Shown one piece after another: positions 25,756-34,107 of a stretch of 64,000 bases of DNA. The stretch comes from Ectothiorhodospiraceae bacterium (lineage in GTDB: Bacteria > Pseudomonadota > Gammaproteobacteria > HK1). The notes under the pieces are model-generated. The model was not told the origin of the DNA, made no database searches, and was given only the letters and a program-made list of their open reading frames with translations. The stretch is from contig JACKNM010000009.1 of NCBI GenBank assembly GCA_024234875.1, positions 1-64,000 of the forward strand, given 5' to 3'. How positions within the stretch are numbered: position 1 is the first letter of the stretch; the number at the start of each line of letters is the position of its first letter. Both the position numbers and the translations under genes were made by a program.

Positions 25756-27108
25756 CTAGAGCTTGATGCCCATCCTCTTCAGCTCCTTGACCGCTGCCGC
25801 CTGCGCCTTTTGCATCGCCTCCTTGGCGGTCATCTCGCCCGAGCCACAGCGCTCGATGGCGATGTTGAGCTGCTTGTCGATCTGCGGATAGACGTGTTTC
25901 GTTCGATACTCCATGTGCCCGTCGGTCAGACTGTCTGCCGTCTTCACGTACATGTCCCCGACATCGTAGTCATTGATCATGAACTTCTTCCTGAAGTCGG
26001 GCGTCTCGATCACGGAGTTACGGGTCACCGATCCATAGCCCTTCTCGAGCAACATCCGGCGGAACATGTCCTTGGACATGGACCACTTGATGAACTCCCA
26101 CGCGGCTTCCTTTTTCTTCGAGAACTTCGGGATACCCCAGCCATGGGTGGCGACGCCCGGCTTCCATCCAGCGCGCCCGGTCGGGAACAATGAGTAGGCG
26201 ACCTTCTCCGCGACCTTGCTGTTCTGGGCCGCCAGCTGGACGAGCCACGCCTGGTTGAACGTGATGTAGGCGACCTTGCCCTGCATGCAGGCGTTGAGCG
26301 TCTGGTCGTAGTTATAGGACAGCACGCCGTCAGGACAGTAGTTGCGGATGATGTCGGCGTAGTACTCGGCGGCCTCGATGGCCTCCTTCGTGTCCAGGGC
26401 AGGGGTGAAGTCGTAGGGGTTTCCGCCGACGAAGGAGTTGCCGCCGAACGATTGCAGGTACGGCTGGAAGGTCCATCCGTGGTGATTCTCGGTGACCATC
26501 GCCGCGACCCCGGGCTCGCGGTTGTGCACCGCCTTGCACAGTGCCTTGATGTCGTCGAGGGTCTTCGGCATCCCGAGGCCGGCGTCCTGGACGAGGTCGA
26601 ACCGCGGTGCCGCCGCCATGTAGATGTCGCAGATCCAGGGCAGCCCGTACGTGTGTCCGCCGGTCTTCAGGATCCCGGCCGGCCCGGGCATGAAGTCGTC
26701 GGCGCCCCAGTCGGGCGGCGTCTTGTCGGGGTCGGCCAAGAACTCGTCCAGCGGGTGGAACCACTCGGCGCCGAGCCACCGCCCGACGTAGATGAAGGTG
26801 ATGTTGGCGACGTCGTAACCGCTTCCACCGGTCGACAGCTCGAGATCCATGCGCTGGTTGTAGACGGGGAAGCCCGCCGCCTCGTAACGCACCTTGATTC
26901 CGGTCTGCTCCTCGAACTCGGGTAGATAGTCCTTGAGCCATTGGCAGTAGGGGGCGCTCCAGGTGTTGACCGCGATGGAGGTGCCTTCGAACGGCTTCTT
27001 CTTGGCGAGCACCGCCGGCGCGTGGCCGAACATCGCCGCGGTGGTCAGCGCCGCGCCAGCCTTCAACAGGTTGCGTCGTCCGACCTTCGGTGCGTGTCTC
27101 GTGGTCAT
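25756..27108 (-). CDS. ABC transporter extracellular solute-binding protein, family 1, Tat-exported
   Basis: 450-residue periplasmic binding protein of the CUT1 sugar type. The N-terminus has a twin-arginine motif (GRRNLLKAGAALTTAAMFG) and a predicted cleavage near residue 35, so it is exported folded. The mature protein begins with the usual beta-strand EGTSIAVNTWSAPYCQWLKDYLPEFEEQTGI. The ATHGWGIPKFSKKKEAAWEFIKW segment near residues 320-345 is typical of the family hinge and C-lobe. It is the first gene of the operon and is read away from the LysR regulator. The ligand is unknown; the downstream sulfatase and GMC oxidoreductase suggest a sulfated or polyol-like compound. A hairpin repeat lies in its leader. 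Confidence 0.93.
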   Translation of the reverse strand: MTTRHAPKVGRRNLLKAGAALTTAAMFGHAPAVLAKKKPFEGTSIAVNTWSAPYCQWLKDYLPEFEEQTGIKVRYEAAGFPVYNQRMDLELSTGGSGYDVANITFIYVGRWLGAEWFHPLDEFLADPDKTPPDWGADDFMPGPAGILKTGGHTYGLPWICDIYMAAAPRFDLVQDAGLGMPKTLDDIKALCKAVHNREPGVAAMVTENHHGWTFQPYLQSFGGNSFVGGNPYDFTPALDTKEAIEAAEYYADIIRNYCPDGVLSYNYDQTLNACMQGKVAYITFNQAWLVQLAAQNSKVAEKVAYSLFPTGRAGWKPGVATHGWGIPKFSKKKEAAWEFIKWSMSKDMFRRMLLEKGYGSVTRNSVIETPDFRKKFMINDYDVGDMYVKTADSLTDGHMEYRTKHVYPQIDKQLNIAIERCGSGEMTAKEAMQKAQAAAVKELKRMGIKL

Positions 27109-27129
27109 CGAACTCCTCCGCCTCGACTA

Positions 27130-27215
27130 GGGAAGCCCGGCGCGAGCCCTTCATGGGGTCGCGCAGATACGACAGGCGTCGGGCGCTGCCAGCGCCTGCC
27201 TCGATTTCTCGATCG
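27130..27215. repeat. Dispersed hairpin repeat, copy B
   Basis: It lies in the leader of the solute-binding protein gene at nearly the same distance from the start codon as copy A from the sulfatase. The conserved core is TGCCTCGATTTCTCGATCG (copy A has TGCCTCGAAATCTCGACCG). The left half is more diverged. Confidence 0.5.
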
Positions 27216-27357
27216 AATTCGCGATCGAAGACGACGATGCGTCCGCGCCCGTCAGGGAGCTCTGCCGGCCGGCAGACCTGCCCCGGGCGGGCGAGCGCCA
27301 TTCTGGCCAGCGGCGCCCCTTTGTCCAGCAGTGACATGGTCTGCACATTCCGCCCTG

Positions 27358-27371
27358 GCATAACGCAATGC
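27358..27371. promoter_or_regulatory. Possible LysR operator half-palindrome
   Basis: GCATAACGCAATGC has matching ends GCAT/ATGC and lies between the divergent LysR and binding-protein genes. Weak evidence only. Confidence 0.25.
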
Positions 27372-27555
27372 AGCATCGGGCGGGTCGGATCGGGCGCTCG
27401 GGAGGGCGGTCCGGGGGGCGGCGCCGCGGGCGAGGCTTACTCGAGATTGGTCGGCGTGCGAAATTCGAGGGCACACCGTGGTACCAGTCCATGCGCGGCA
27501 GGAATATATTCCTCTGACAGGCCGTGAACCAACGTGGTCGGGAATCGCTCAGAGC

Positions 27556-28473
27556 ATGGACATCGCCCAACTGAGAAGCTTTCTCGCGGTTGCCGACAGT
27601 CGCAGCATCAGCACCGCTGCCCACGTGTTGGGCGTCAACCAGCCGACGCTGTCCAAGACCATCCGTCGGCTGGAGAAGGAGCTCGGCGTGGCGCTCTTCC
27701 AGCGCCTACCCCGTGGGGTCGTGCTCACCGAGTACGGCTCGACGCTCGCGCACTACGTCGCATCCATGGACTCGAATCTGCGCAGCGCCCTGCGCAGCAT
27801 CGAGGCGCTGCGGAGCGCCCAGACGGCGCGGCTGGTCGTCGGCGCCGGGGGTACCTGGCTCGAGGACAAGCTGCCGCTGGCGGTCGCAGCGATGACCATG
27901 CGCCGCCCGGCGGCCCGAATCACAATCGTGAACGAGAACCCGGAAGCGCTCGTCGAGCGGCTGCTCGAAGGCGGGCTGGATCTGTTGTTCGCACCGATTC
28001 GCGCCGCGGATCGCAATCGCGACGAGCTGGTCACCGAGACCCTGATGACCGGGCTGCAGATCGTCCTCGGGCGTCGCGGCCACCCCCTCGCGGGCGTCGC
28101 CGACGTGCCGCTGCGCGCCCTCGCGCGAGAGCGTTGGGCGCTACCCGGCGGCACCTACATCCGCGAGCGGTTCGACAGCCTGTTCGTGAGCCGCGGGATC
28201 GACCCGCCGGAGCCGTCGGTAGAGGTGCGTGACTCGCCGTGCCTGTTCGAGATCGTCGAGCGCAGCGACCTGCTGACCTATGTGCCCTCTCTGCGGCTCG
28301 ACAACAGACCGGGACGGCTGACCCAGATTCGCTCCACGGAGGCGACGGTCGAGCGCGAAACCGGCCTGATCACCCGCCGCGACCGCCCCATGCATCCGCT
28401 CGCGATCGAGCTCATGTCGGACGTGCGCGCGCAGCTCGGCGCGGGCGCCACGGCGCCACGACCGCAGCGGTAG
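27556..28473 (+). CDS. LysR family transcriptional regulator of the sulfatase/ABC operon
   Basis: 305 residues. The N-terminal winged helix-turn-helix (about 1-60) reads MDIAQLRSFLAVADSRSIST and GVNQPTLSKTIRRLEKELG, with LFQRLPRGVVLTEYG following. A C-terminal periplasmic-binding-like effector domain spans about 90-295. The ATG at 27556 is the canonical family start; an upstream in-frame extension is not similar. It is transcribed divergently from the solute-binding protein gene, the classic arrangement for a LysR activator that senses the imported compound or a breakdown product. Confidence 0.92.
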   Translation: MDIAQLRSFLAVADSRSISTAAHVLGVNQPTLSKTIRRLEKELGVALFQRLPRGVVLTEYGSTLAHYVASMDSNLRSALRSIEALRSAQTARLVVGAGGTWLEDKLPLAVAAMTMRRPAARITIVNENPEALVERLLEGGLDLLFAPIRAADRNRDELVTETLMTGLQIVLGRRGHPLAGVADVPLRALARERWALPGGTYIRERFDSLFVSRGIDPPEPSVEVRDSPCLFEIVERSDLLTYVPSLRLDNRPGRLTQIRSTEATVERETGLITRRDRPMHPLAIELMSDVRAQLGAGATAPRPQR

Positions 28474-28548
28474 CGCGCGCCAGGCGCACGGCGAGAGGAG
28501 CCCTCTGTCGGGCCGGCGTACGCCGCCGACCCGGGCCTCGGCCGGATG

Positions 28549-31500
28549 CTACTCGAGCAGCATCATCAGCGGCGCGTGGATGACGACGCCGCGCTCGGCG
28601 CGGTCGGAGAGGCCATCGCCGTCGGTGTCGACGAGATTCGGGTCGGTGCCGAAGCGATGCTCGGCGAGGTTGTCGAGACCGTCGCCGTCGTTGTCGAGCC
28701 GGGCATCGTCGGGATCCCTCGGGTCCAGGTCGTGCTCGAGCTCGTAGGCGTCGGACATGCCGTCACCATCGTCGTCCGGATCGCAGGGATCGCCCAGGCC
28801 GTCGCCGTCGAGGTCGGTCTGGATCGGGCTGGCGGTGAGCGGGCAGTTGTCGCTGCCGTCCGGAACCTCGTCGAAATCGGTGTCCGCACGGTTCGGGTGG
28901 GTGCCGAGCGCCGCCTCCTCGGCGCTGGTGAGCCCGTCGCCGTCCGGATCCTCGTCGGCGTCGCTGGCGTCGAGCGGCGAGAGCCCGTTGAGGCGCTCGT
29001 AACGGTCCGACAGACCGTCGCCGTCGGTGTCGGCGAGATTCGGATCGGTGCCGAGATCCACCTCCTGACCGTCGCTCAGCCCGTCGCCATCGGTATCACG
29101 CCGAAACGGATTCGTGCGCGCCTCGTACTCCTCGAGATTGGTGAGGCCATCGCCATCGCCGTCCAATCCAGCGTCCGAGGCCGAGCCGGGACTCAGACCG
29201 TGGGTCGTCTCGAAGAGATCGGTCATGCCGTCGCCGTCGGTGTCGGTCTGATCGGCCAGGATGCGGATCGACACCGCCCCCGCGTACTCGTCCTCGACCG
29301 TCGCGGTGCTCGTGGTGGCGAGAACCGTCAGCGTCTCGTCGACGTCGTAGATGACCGGCGCGATGCGACGCACACGCGCGACCACCTGATGGGTCGCGCC
29401 ACTGGCGAGGGTACCGACCGCGCATTCGAACGCCTGCGCCACGATCTGGCAGCCGGCGGGCCAGACGGTGAAGCCGATCACCTCCAGGTGCTCCGACGGG
29501 CTCTGCCGGAGCGCCACTTCGAGCACCGCCAGGCCTGAACCGACCGACGGTGCGACGTTGGTGGTCTCGATCGTCACCTCGACCACCTGGTCGAGGATCT
29601 CCGCCGCCGATGCCGTGACGTCGACCTCGAGTTGGGCGAGGTTCTCCACCGTCACGTTCTTCTGGAGACAGACCTCGCGCTCCTGCTCGTCGCTCATGCA
29701 GTAGGTGATGGTTCGCGGGCCGGTGGTCTCGTAGGTGTGCTCGCCGACCGCGCGGCCGGGGCCGGCGCCGGCCGGTGGCTCGATGACCTTGACGCCCTCG
29801 AGGAACGGCGGATCGCCGCCCTCACCGTCGGGATCCTCGTAGTCGCCGGTGAAATCCGTCGGCTCGCCCGCCCCCCATTGGACGCGTGCCTCGTGCGACT
29901 GCGCACCGTCGTCGCTGTACTCACCGTCGAGCACCACCGGGAAGCCACGACCGATCCGCGCGGGAAGATTGATCGCGACCACCCGCGGCGGGTCGTCGAC
30001 CGGGGTCACCTCGATGAACACCTCCGCCTCGGCCGAGTCCTCCAACCCGTCGTTCACCCGGAATGCAAAGCTGTCGAGCCCGTTGAAGTCCGGCGCCGGC
30101 GTGTAGGTGCGGGTGGCGCCACTGCCGGTCAGCGTGCCGTGCACCGGCTGCCGCGTGATGCTGTAGGTCAGGGTGTCGAGACCGTTGAAGTCGACGCCCT
30201 CGATACCGTCGGGATCGTCGGCCTCGAGCAATACCTCGAGCGGCGTGTCCTCGGCGGTCTGGTGCTCCGCCCCGAAGGCCTCCGGCGGCCGGAAGTTGCG
30301 CGCCACGTCGACGGTCACCACGCCGACGTTGCTGGCGTCGAGCCCGTCGGTCGCACGATAGGTGAACGTGTCGGCGGCGGAATGGAAGTCGAAGCGCGAG
30401 ACATAGCTCACGGTGACCGACTCGTCGGTGATGTCCTTGAACGGCGAGGTCTCGAAGACGTGGATGAACGACTCCTGCTGGTCGACGACGAAGAACTGGG
30501 TCGAGTTGACCGAAACGGCCTTCGGTGAGCCCATGTTGCCGAGCACGAAGCTCGGATTCTCGCCCTGGTTGATGCCGGTGCCGGTCGACGCCGCCTCGCC
30601 GGCGAAGGTGCCGTCGGATGAAAAGCGCTGGATCCGCTGGTTGGCTGAATCGGCGACGTACATCACGTCGTTCGGACCCATGGCGAGAAACGCGGGCACC
30701 GAGAACTGCCCGGGTCCCGGGCCATGGGTCTCGAACTGCAACCGGGTGCAGGTCGCGTCGGTGCAGCTGTAGCCCTTGCTGGTCCTCGTCGTCGCGTCGC
30801 ACGCCTTGTTGGTGCTGGTCTCGCAGCGCCCCATCCAGCCGATGTAGGGATTGGGAACGAAGTTGCCCTCGGCGTCGAACGACGGCGGCCCGTACTTGTG
30901 GATGCGATCGGTGCAGGTGTCGGTGACGTAGAGCGCGCCCTCGCTGTCGAGCTCCATGGCGTAGCCGGTCCAGCTCCCGGTGCAGCTGCCGCTGACCAGC
31001 GTCTCGACGCCGTCGTTCAGCACGCCGAGGAAACGGTGCCCCATCCCGTTCCAGGAGTTCGACGCCGGATCCTCCAGATCGGGCCGGATGTCGAACACAT
31101 AGACCCGCCGGCTGTCGTTCACGTAGACGACGCCCTCGTCGGTATCGACGCGGGCGTACTTGAAGTTGCTGTTGTCGATCCCCGGGGCGTCGGCGAAGGT
31201 GAACTTCCAGCGATCGACGTCGAACGAGGCCGAGTTCTGCGGGCCGACGAAGTCGGTGCGGAACTGCACCACGCTCAGCGTTCGGCTCGACCCCGAGCCC
31301 TGCAGCTCGACGGTGTAGAGATACCCGTCCGGATCGGCGACGAACGTGTCGTTGGTGCCCGGATACTCGATGTGACCGATGAACTGCCCCTCGGCGTCCC
31401 ACTTCGAGATGCGGACCCCGTCGGCGTCGGCCCCGCCGGGCTTGCAGTCCCAAAACCGATCGATCAGGTACGACGTCCCGTCGTCGTCGACGCTGACGAA

Positions 31501-33816
31501 GACCGGCCGGTAGGGCCAGTCGATGCGGATTTCCTCGCCCTGACGGCACACGTTGTCGGTCATCCAGGCCACGCGGTTGTTGGACTGGAGGAAACCCTCA
31601 CCGTAGGGGCCCGCGGGGCTGGTGCGGTAGTCCTCGATGAAGTACGGGTAGAGCGGCGCCACGAACTCGCCGTGCTGCGGGCGCTCGACGATCTCGAACG
31701 CGAGCGGGTCGACGCGACCGTCGAGGAGATCGGTATCGGTGCCGCGGAGCACGATGTCGACCGGCTGCGAGGTGAGCGTGCCGGCGCTCGCGTCGGCCAC
31801 CGTCGGCGCGGTGTTGGTGCCCTCGAGCTTCACCGTGATGAGCTGCTCGGCGGTGGTGGCGTTCGGCGTCGGATAGCCATGGTCGGTCGCGGTCCAGATG
31901 ACCGCCGTGCGGCTGCCCACCGGGAACTCGACCGGGCTGTCGCTCTCGATGGTCGGCGCCGGGTCGGCGAGGTCGACGACCCGCGGGAAGCCGAGCGCGA
32001 CCTCCTCGGCGAGGATGCTCGAGACGCCCGCCGGCACCTCGACCACCTTGCCGGGCGGCGGCACCATGATCGGCGCCTGGGTGTCGGTCACCACGATGGT
32101 TTGGCTGGCGGTGACCTCGTTGAACCCGCCCTTGGCATTCACCGGTCCGTTGTCGCGCGCGGTCCAGGTCACCTCGGTCTCGCCGAGCGGCAGCACCGAC
32201 GGCAGGTCGTTGCCGAGCGAGACCGCACGGCCGCAGGCATCGGTGGCGACCACGGTGTCGCGAATGGTGTCGCGCACCCGCTGCAGCGAGACGCCGCCGA
32301 AGTCGGTGGCCTCGAACGTGAGCGGGTACTGGACACCTGGCCGCGGCACCTCGACCTCGATGCTCGGCGGGTGGATGTCGAACACGGAGAAGAGCTGGAC
32401 CTGCGAGTGCTCGGCGCCGACCTCCTCGGTCGCGGTGTAGAAGTCGGTGGCGAGCGCGGCGCCCTTGGCGACCTTCTTGAGGCACCCGGGCTTGTCGGCG
32501 GCACATTTCTTCACCGGCAGCTTCAGCAGGGCGACCAGCTTGTTGATTGCCTTCTTGAAGATGCCGGTCTGTTTCGCCGCATCGGCGGTGTCACCGGCGG
32601 TCGCCGCCGCCTCGGTCGCCGCCTTGGGCTTCGACAGCAGGCTGAGCGGCAGCAGCGCGGTCGGCACGCCGAGATCGAAGACCGGGTCGTAGATGGTGTA
32701 GGCAGCCCAGTCGATGCGGTTGGTACCGGCCGGCAGGCGCACGGTCTGCGTGCCGGGGATCGGCGCGATGTGCGGACTGCTGGCGATCAGCAGCACCTCG
32801 CTGTTGCCGTGCTCCACCGACGGTGAGCCGAGGGCGCCCCAGTCGGAGGGAAGCGGATCCCAGTCGAGCAGGCCGAACAGATTGCTGTAGCGGTACGCCC
32901 CCTGGGGCAGCTCGAAGTCGTAGCTGCAGCCGTCCTGCGAGTTCGGGGCCAGCGCGCGGTCGAGCGGGATCTCGAGCTTGGCGGGGATGAACTTGAGCGC
33001 CAGATTCGAGCCGAGCGCCACCGCGTCGGCGACGAAGGCGGCCGGCGGGCTGGTCACGATCCCGGCCTTGGTCGCCTGACGGTTGGTCACCGCCAGGGCA
33101 GTGATGCCCGGACCGAGCGTGCGGTTGCGTGCATCGGCCGCCGACACGAATCGGAAGTCGGCGATGGCGGTGTCGTCGCCGCCGGCGTCCTCGTCGAACC
33201 GGACCTCGACGAAGTCGAAGTCCGCGGTCACCCCGACGAAGGCGTTGACGGCGAGCGACGGCAGCGCGAGCGTGGCCCGTACGTTGCCCTGCGCGTCGAC
33301 CAGCGAGATGCTCTCGCCGCCGGTGCCGTTGTTGTCGCGCAGCGTGAAGGCGAATCCGCGCAAGCTCCGGCCGTCGAGCACCCGCACACGCCAGTCGTCG
33401 TTCTCGCGGTTGTCGATGTCGCCGACCGAGAGCGCGTTGTCGAAGTTGGGAAGGTTCCCCGCGCCCTCGTCGTCGTCGAAGGTGAAGGCCGACTGCGACT
33501 CGACGGCGGACACCGAGAAGCCGATGTCGAGGCCGGTGGCGACGGCGCGGAAGGTGAGGCGCGGACCGACGCCCGAGTTGGCGCCCGGCGCCGTGGTGCG
33601 CTCGTCGGCCTTGGCGATGTTGGCGGCGGTGGTCTGGAACAGGCCGCTCTGGCCGACGGCGAGCTCGAAGGTGCCGAGGCTGGTGTGGAGGGTCGCGGCG
33701 GCACTCGCGATCAGGGGAAACACGAGCATCGGGAGCGCCGACGCAGCAGCCCAATGCGTCGGGCGTCGGGCTGCGCGCGGGCGAGCTCGTCCGGCGCGCG
33801 AGATCGAATGGAACAT
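28549..33816 (-). CDS. Large secreted multidomain protein with NHL-like, cadherin-like and TSP3 calcium-binding repeats
   Basis: 1755 residues from the ATG at 33816 (GAGGAA upstream). An N-terminal signal sequence ends near ALPMLVFPLIASAAA. Regions in order: an N-terminal domain with DDDEGAGNLPNFDNA; HYR-like segments near 490-670 (EVTWTARDNG, VIWTATDHG); an NHL/six-bladed-propeller-like stretch near 770-1120 (AMGPNDVMYVADSANQRIQRF); cadherin/tandem-95-like modules near 1150-1280 (DTFTYRATDG, LDSFAFRVNDG); a CARDB-like region near 1400; and thrombospondin type 3 repeats from about 1520 to the end (DTDGDGMTDLFE, DTDGDGLSDRYE, DNCPL). The TSP3 aspartates should bind calcium. No LPxTG, PEP-CTERM or autotransporter barrel is visible; it ends APLMMLLE. 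Probably a surface or matrix adhesin. Confidence 0.85.
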   Translation of the reverse strand: MFHSISRAGRARPRAARRPTHWAAASALPMLVFPLIASAAATLHTSLGTFELAVGQSGLFQTTAANIAKADERTTAPGANSGVGPRLTFRAVATGLDIGFSVSAVESQSAFTFDDDEGAGNLPNFDNALSVGDIDNRENDDWRVRVLDGRSLRGFAFTLRDNNGTGGESISLVDAQGNVRATLALPSLAVNAFVGVTADFDFVEVRFDEDAGGDDTAIADFRFVSAADARNRTLGPGITALAVTNRQATKAGIVTSPPAAFVADAVALGSNLALKFIPAKLEIPLDRALAPNSQDGCSYDFELPQGAYRYSNLFGLLDWDPLPSDWGALGSPSVEHGNSEVLLIASSPHIAPIPGTQTVRLPAGTNRIDWAAYTIYDPVFDLGVPTALLPLSLLSKPKAATEAAATAGDTADAAKQTGIFKKAINKLVALLKLPVKKCAADKPGCLKKVAKGAALATDFYTATEEVGAEHSQVQLFSVFDIHPPSIEVEVPRPGVQYPLTFEATDFGGVSLQRVRDTIRDTVVATDACGRAVSLGNDLPSVLPLGETEVTWTARDNGPVNAKGGFNEVTASQTIVVTDTQAPIMVPPPGKVVEVPAGVSSILAEEVALGFPRVVDLADPAPTIESDSPVEFPVGSRTAVIWTATDHGYPTPNATTAEQLITVKLEGTNTAPTVADASAGTLTSQPVDIVLRGTDTDLLDGRVDPLAFEIVERPQHGEFVAPLYPYFIEDYRTSPAGPYGEGFLQSNNRVAWMTDNVCRQGEEIRIDWPYRPVFVSVDDDGTSYLIDRFWDCKPGGADADGVRISKWDAEGQFIGHIEYPGTNDTFVADPDGYLYTVELQGSGSSRTLSVVQFRTDFVGPQNSASFDVDRWKFTFADAPGIDNSNFKYARVDTDEGVVYVNDSRRVYVFDIRPDLEDPASNSWNGMGHRFLGVLNDGVETLVSGSCTGSWTGYAMELDSEGALYVTDTCTDRIHKYGPPSFDAEGNFVPNPYIGWMGRCETSTNKACDATTRTSKGYSCTDATCTRLQFETHGPGPGQFSVPAFLAMGPNDVMYVADSANQRIQRFSSDGTFAGEAASTGTGINQGENPSFVLGNMGSPKAVSVNSTQFFVVDQQESFIHVFETSPFKDITDESVTVSYVSRFDFHSAADTFTYRATDGLDASNVGVVTVDVARNFRPPEAFGAEHQTAEDTPLEVLLEADDPDGIEGVDFNGLDTLTYSITRQPVHGTLTGSGATRTYTPAPDFNGLDSFAFRVNDGLEDSAEAEVFIEVTPVDDPPRVVAINLPARIGRGFPVVLDGEYSDDGAQSHEARVQWGAGEPTDFTGDYEDPDGEGGDPPFLEGVKVIEPPAGAGPGRAVGEHTYETTGPRTITYCMSDEQEREVCLQKNVTVENLAQLEVDVTASAAEILDQVVEVTIETTNVAPSVGSGLAVLEVALRQSPSEHLEVIGFTVWPAGCQIVAQAFECAVGTLASGATHQVVARVRRIAPVIYDVDETLTVLATTSTATVEDEYAGAVSIRILADQTDTDGDGMTDLFETTHGLSPGSASDAGLDGDGDGLTNLEEYEARTNPFRRDTDGDGLSDGQEVDLGTDPNLADTDGDGLSDRYERLNGLSPLDASDADEDPDGDGLTSAEEAALGTHPNRADTDFDEVPDGSDNCPLTASPIQTDLDGDGLGDPCDPDDDGDGMSDAYELEHDLDPRDPDDARLDNDGDGLDNLAEHRFGTDPNLVDTDGDGLSDRAERGVVIHAPLMMLLE

Positions 33817-33870
33817 GTCTCTGGGGTTCCTCGCGGTTCCCGCCCCCGGCCGAGAACCGACGACGAACAG

Positions 33871-33895
33871 CGAGCCCCGGCCAGCGAGGGGCTCG
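33871..33895. promoter_or_regulatory. Leader hairpin 2 of the giant secreted-protein gene
   Basis: Perfect 8-base stem CGAGCCCC/GGGGCTCG with a 9-base loop, about 55 bases upstream of the ATG at 33816. Confidence 0.4.
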
Positions 33896-33900
33896 GCGGA

Positions 33901-33928
33901 GTCGCGAGTGGTCCGGCCCACTCGCGAC
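33901..33928. promoter_or_regulatory. Leader hairpin 1 / operator-like palindrome
   Basis: Perfect 11-base inverted repeat GTCGCGAGTGG/CCACTCGCGAC separated by 6 bases. No T-run on either strand. It could be an operator for either divergent gene or an RNA stem in the leader of the reverse gene. Confidence 0.45.
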
Positions 33929-34097
33929 GCGTATGGTGCACGACCGAGCGGGGCCGTACTGCCAAGGCGGGCGCAAAAGTACCCATCCCGAGAAGGCACG
34001 GCAACCGCGGGCGGACTCGCGGCGCGCCCGAGGCACGAGATTCCCGTCGCCGTCGACGCCACCGTCGAGTCCACCGCGCACCGAACGTACGCATGAT

Positions 34098-34102
34098 GGA
34101 GG
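34098..34102 (+). promoter_or_regulatory. Shine-Dalgarno fixing a GTG start
   Basis: GGAGG lies 5 bases before the GTG at 34108. It overlaps the ATG codons at 34093 and 34096 too closely for those to be the start. Confidence 0.45.
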
Positions 34103-34107
34103 GGCAC

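Larger units (their letters stand above)
27109..27555. other. 447-base divergent intergenic region (binding protein / LysR)
   Basis: It holds repeat copy B next to the binding-protein gene and a GCAT-N6-ATGC inverted repeat near its middle (27358-27371), the kind of half-palindrome a LysR regulator could bind. In-frame extension of the LysR frame to 27478 has no similarity to the family. No RNA gene seen. Confidence 0.5.
33817..34107. other. 291-base divergent region with two strong hairpins
   Basis: It separates the giant secreted-protein gene (reverse) from the lactone oxidase gene (forward). It holds two stem-loops in what would be the leader of the giant gene, and the ribosome-binding site of the oxidase. 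Confidence 0.5.

Noticed and set aside
28600..29300. Periodic GAT/GAC-rich tandem pattern that resembles a DNA repeat or CRISPR-like array
   Set aside because: It encodes the TSP3 calcium-binding repeats; unit lengths vary and the sequence is in frame, with no spacer structure.
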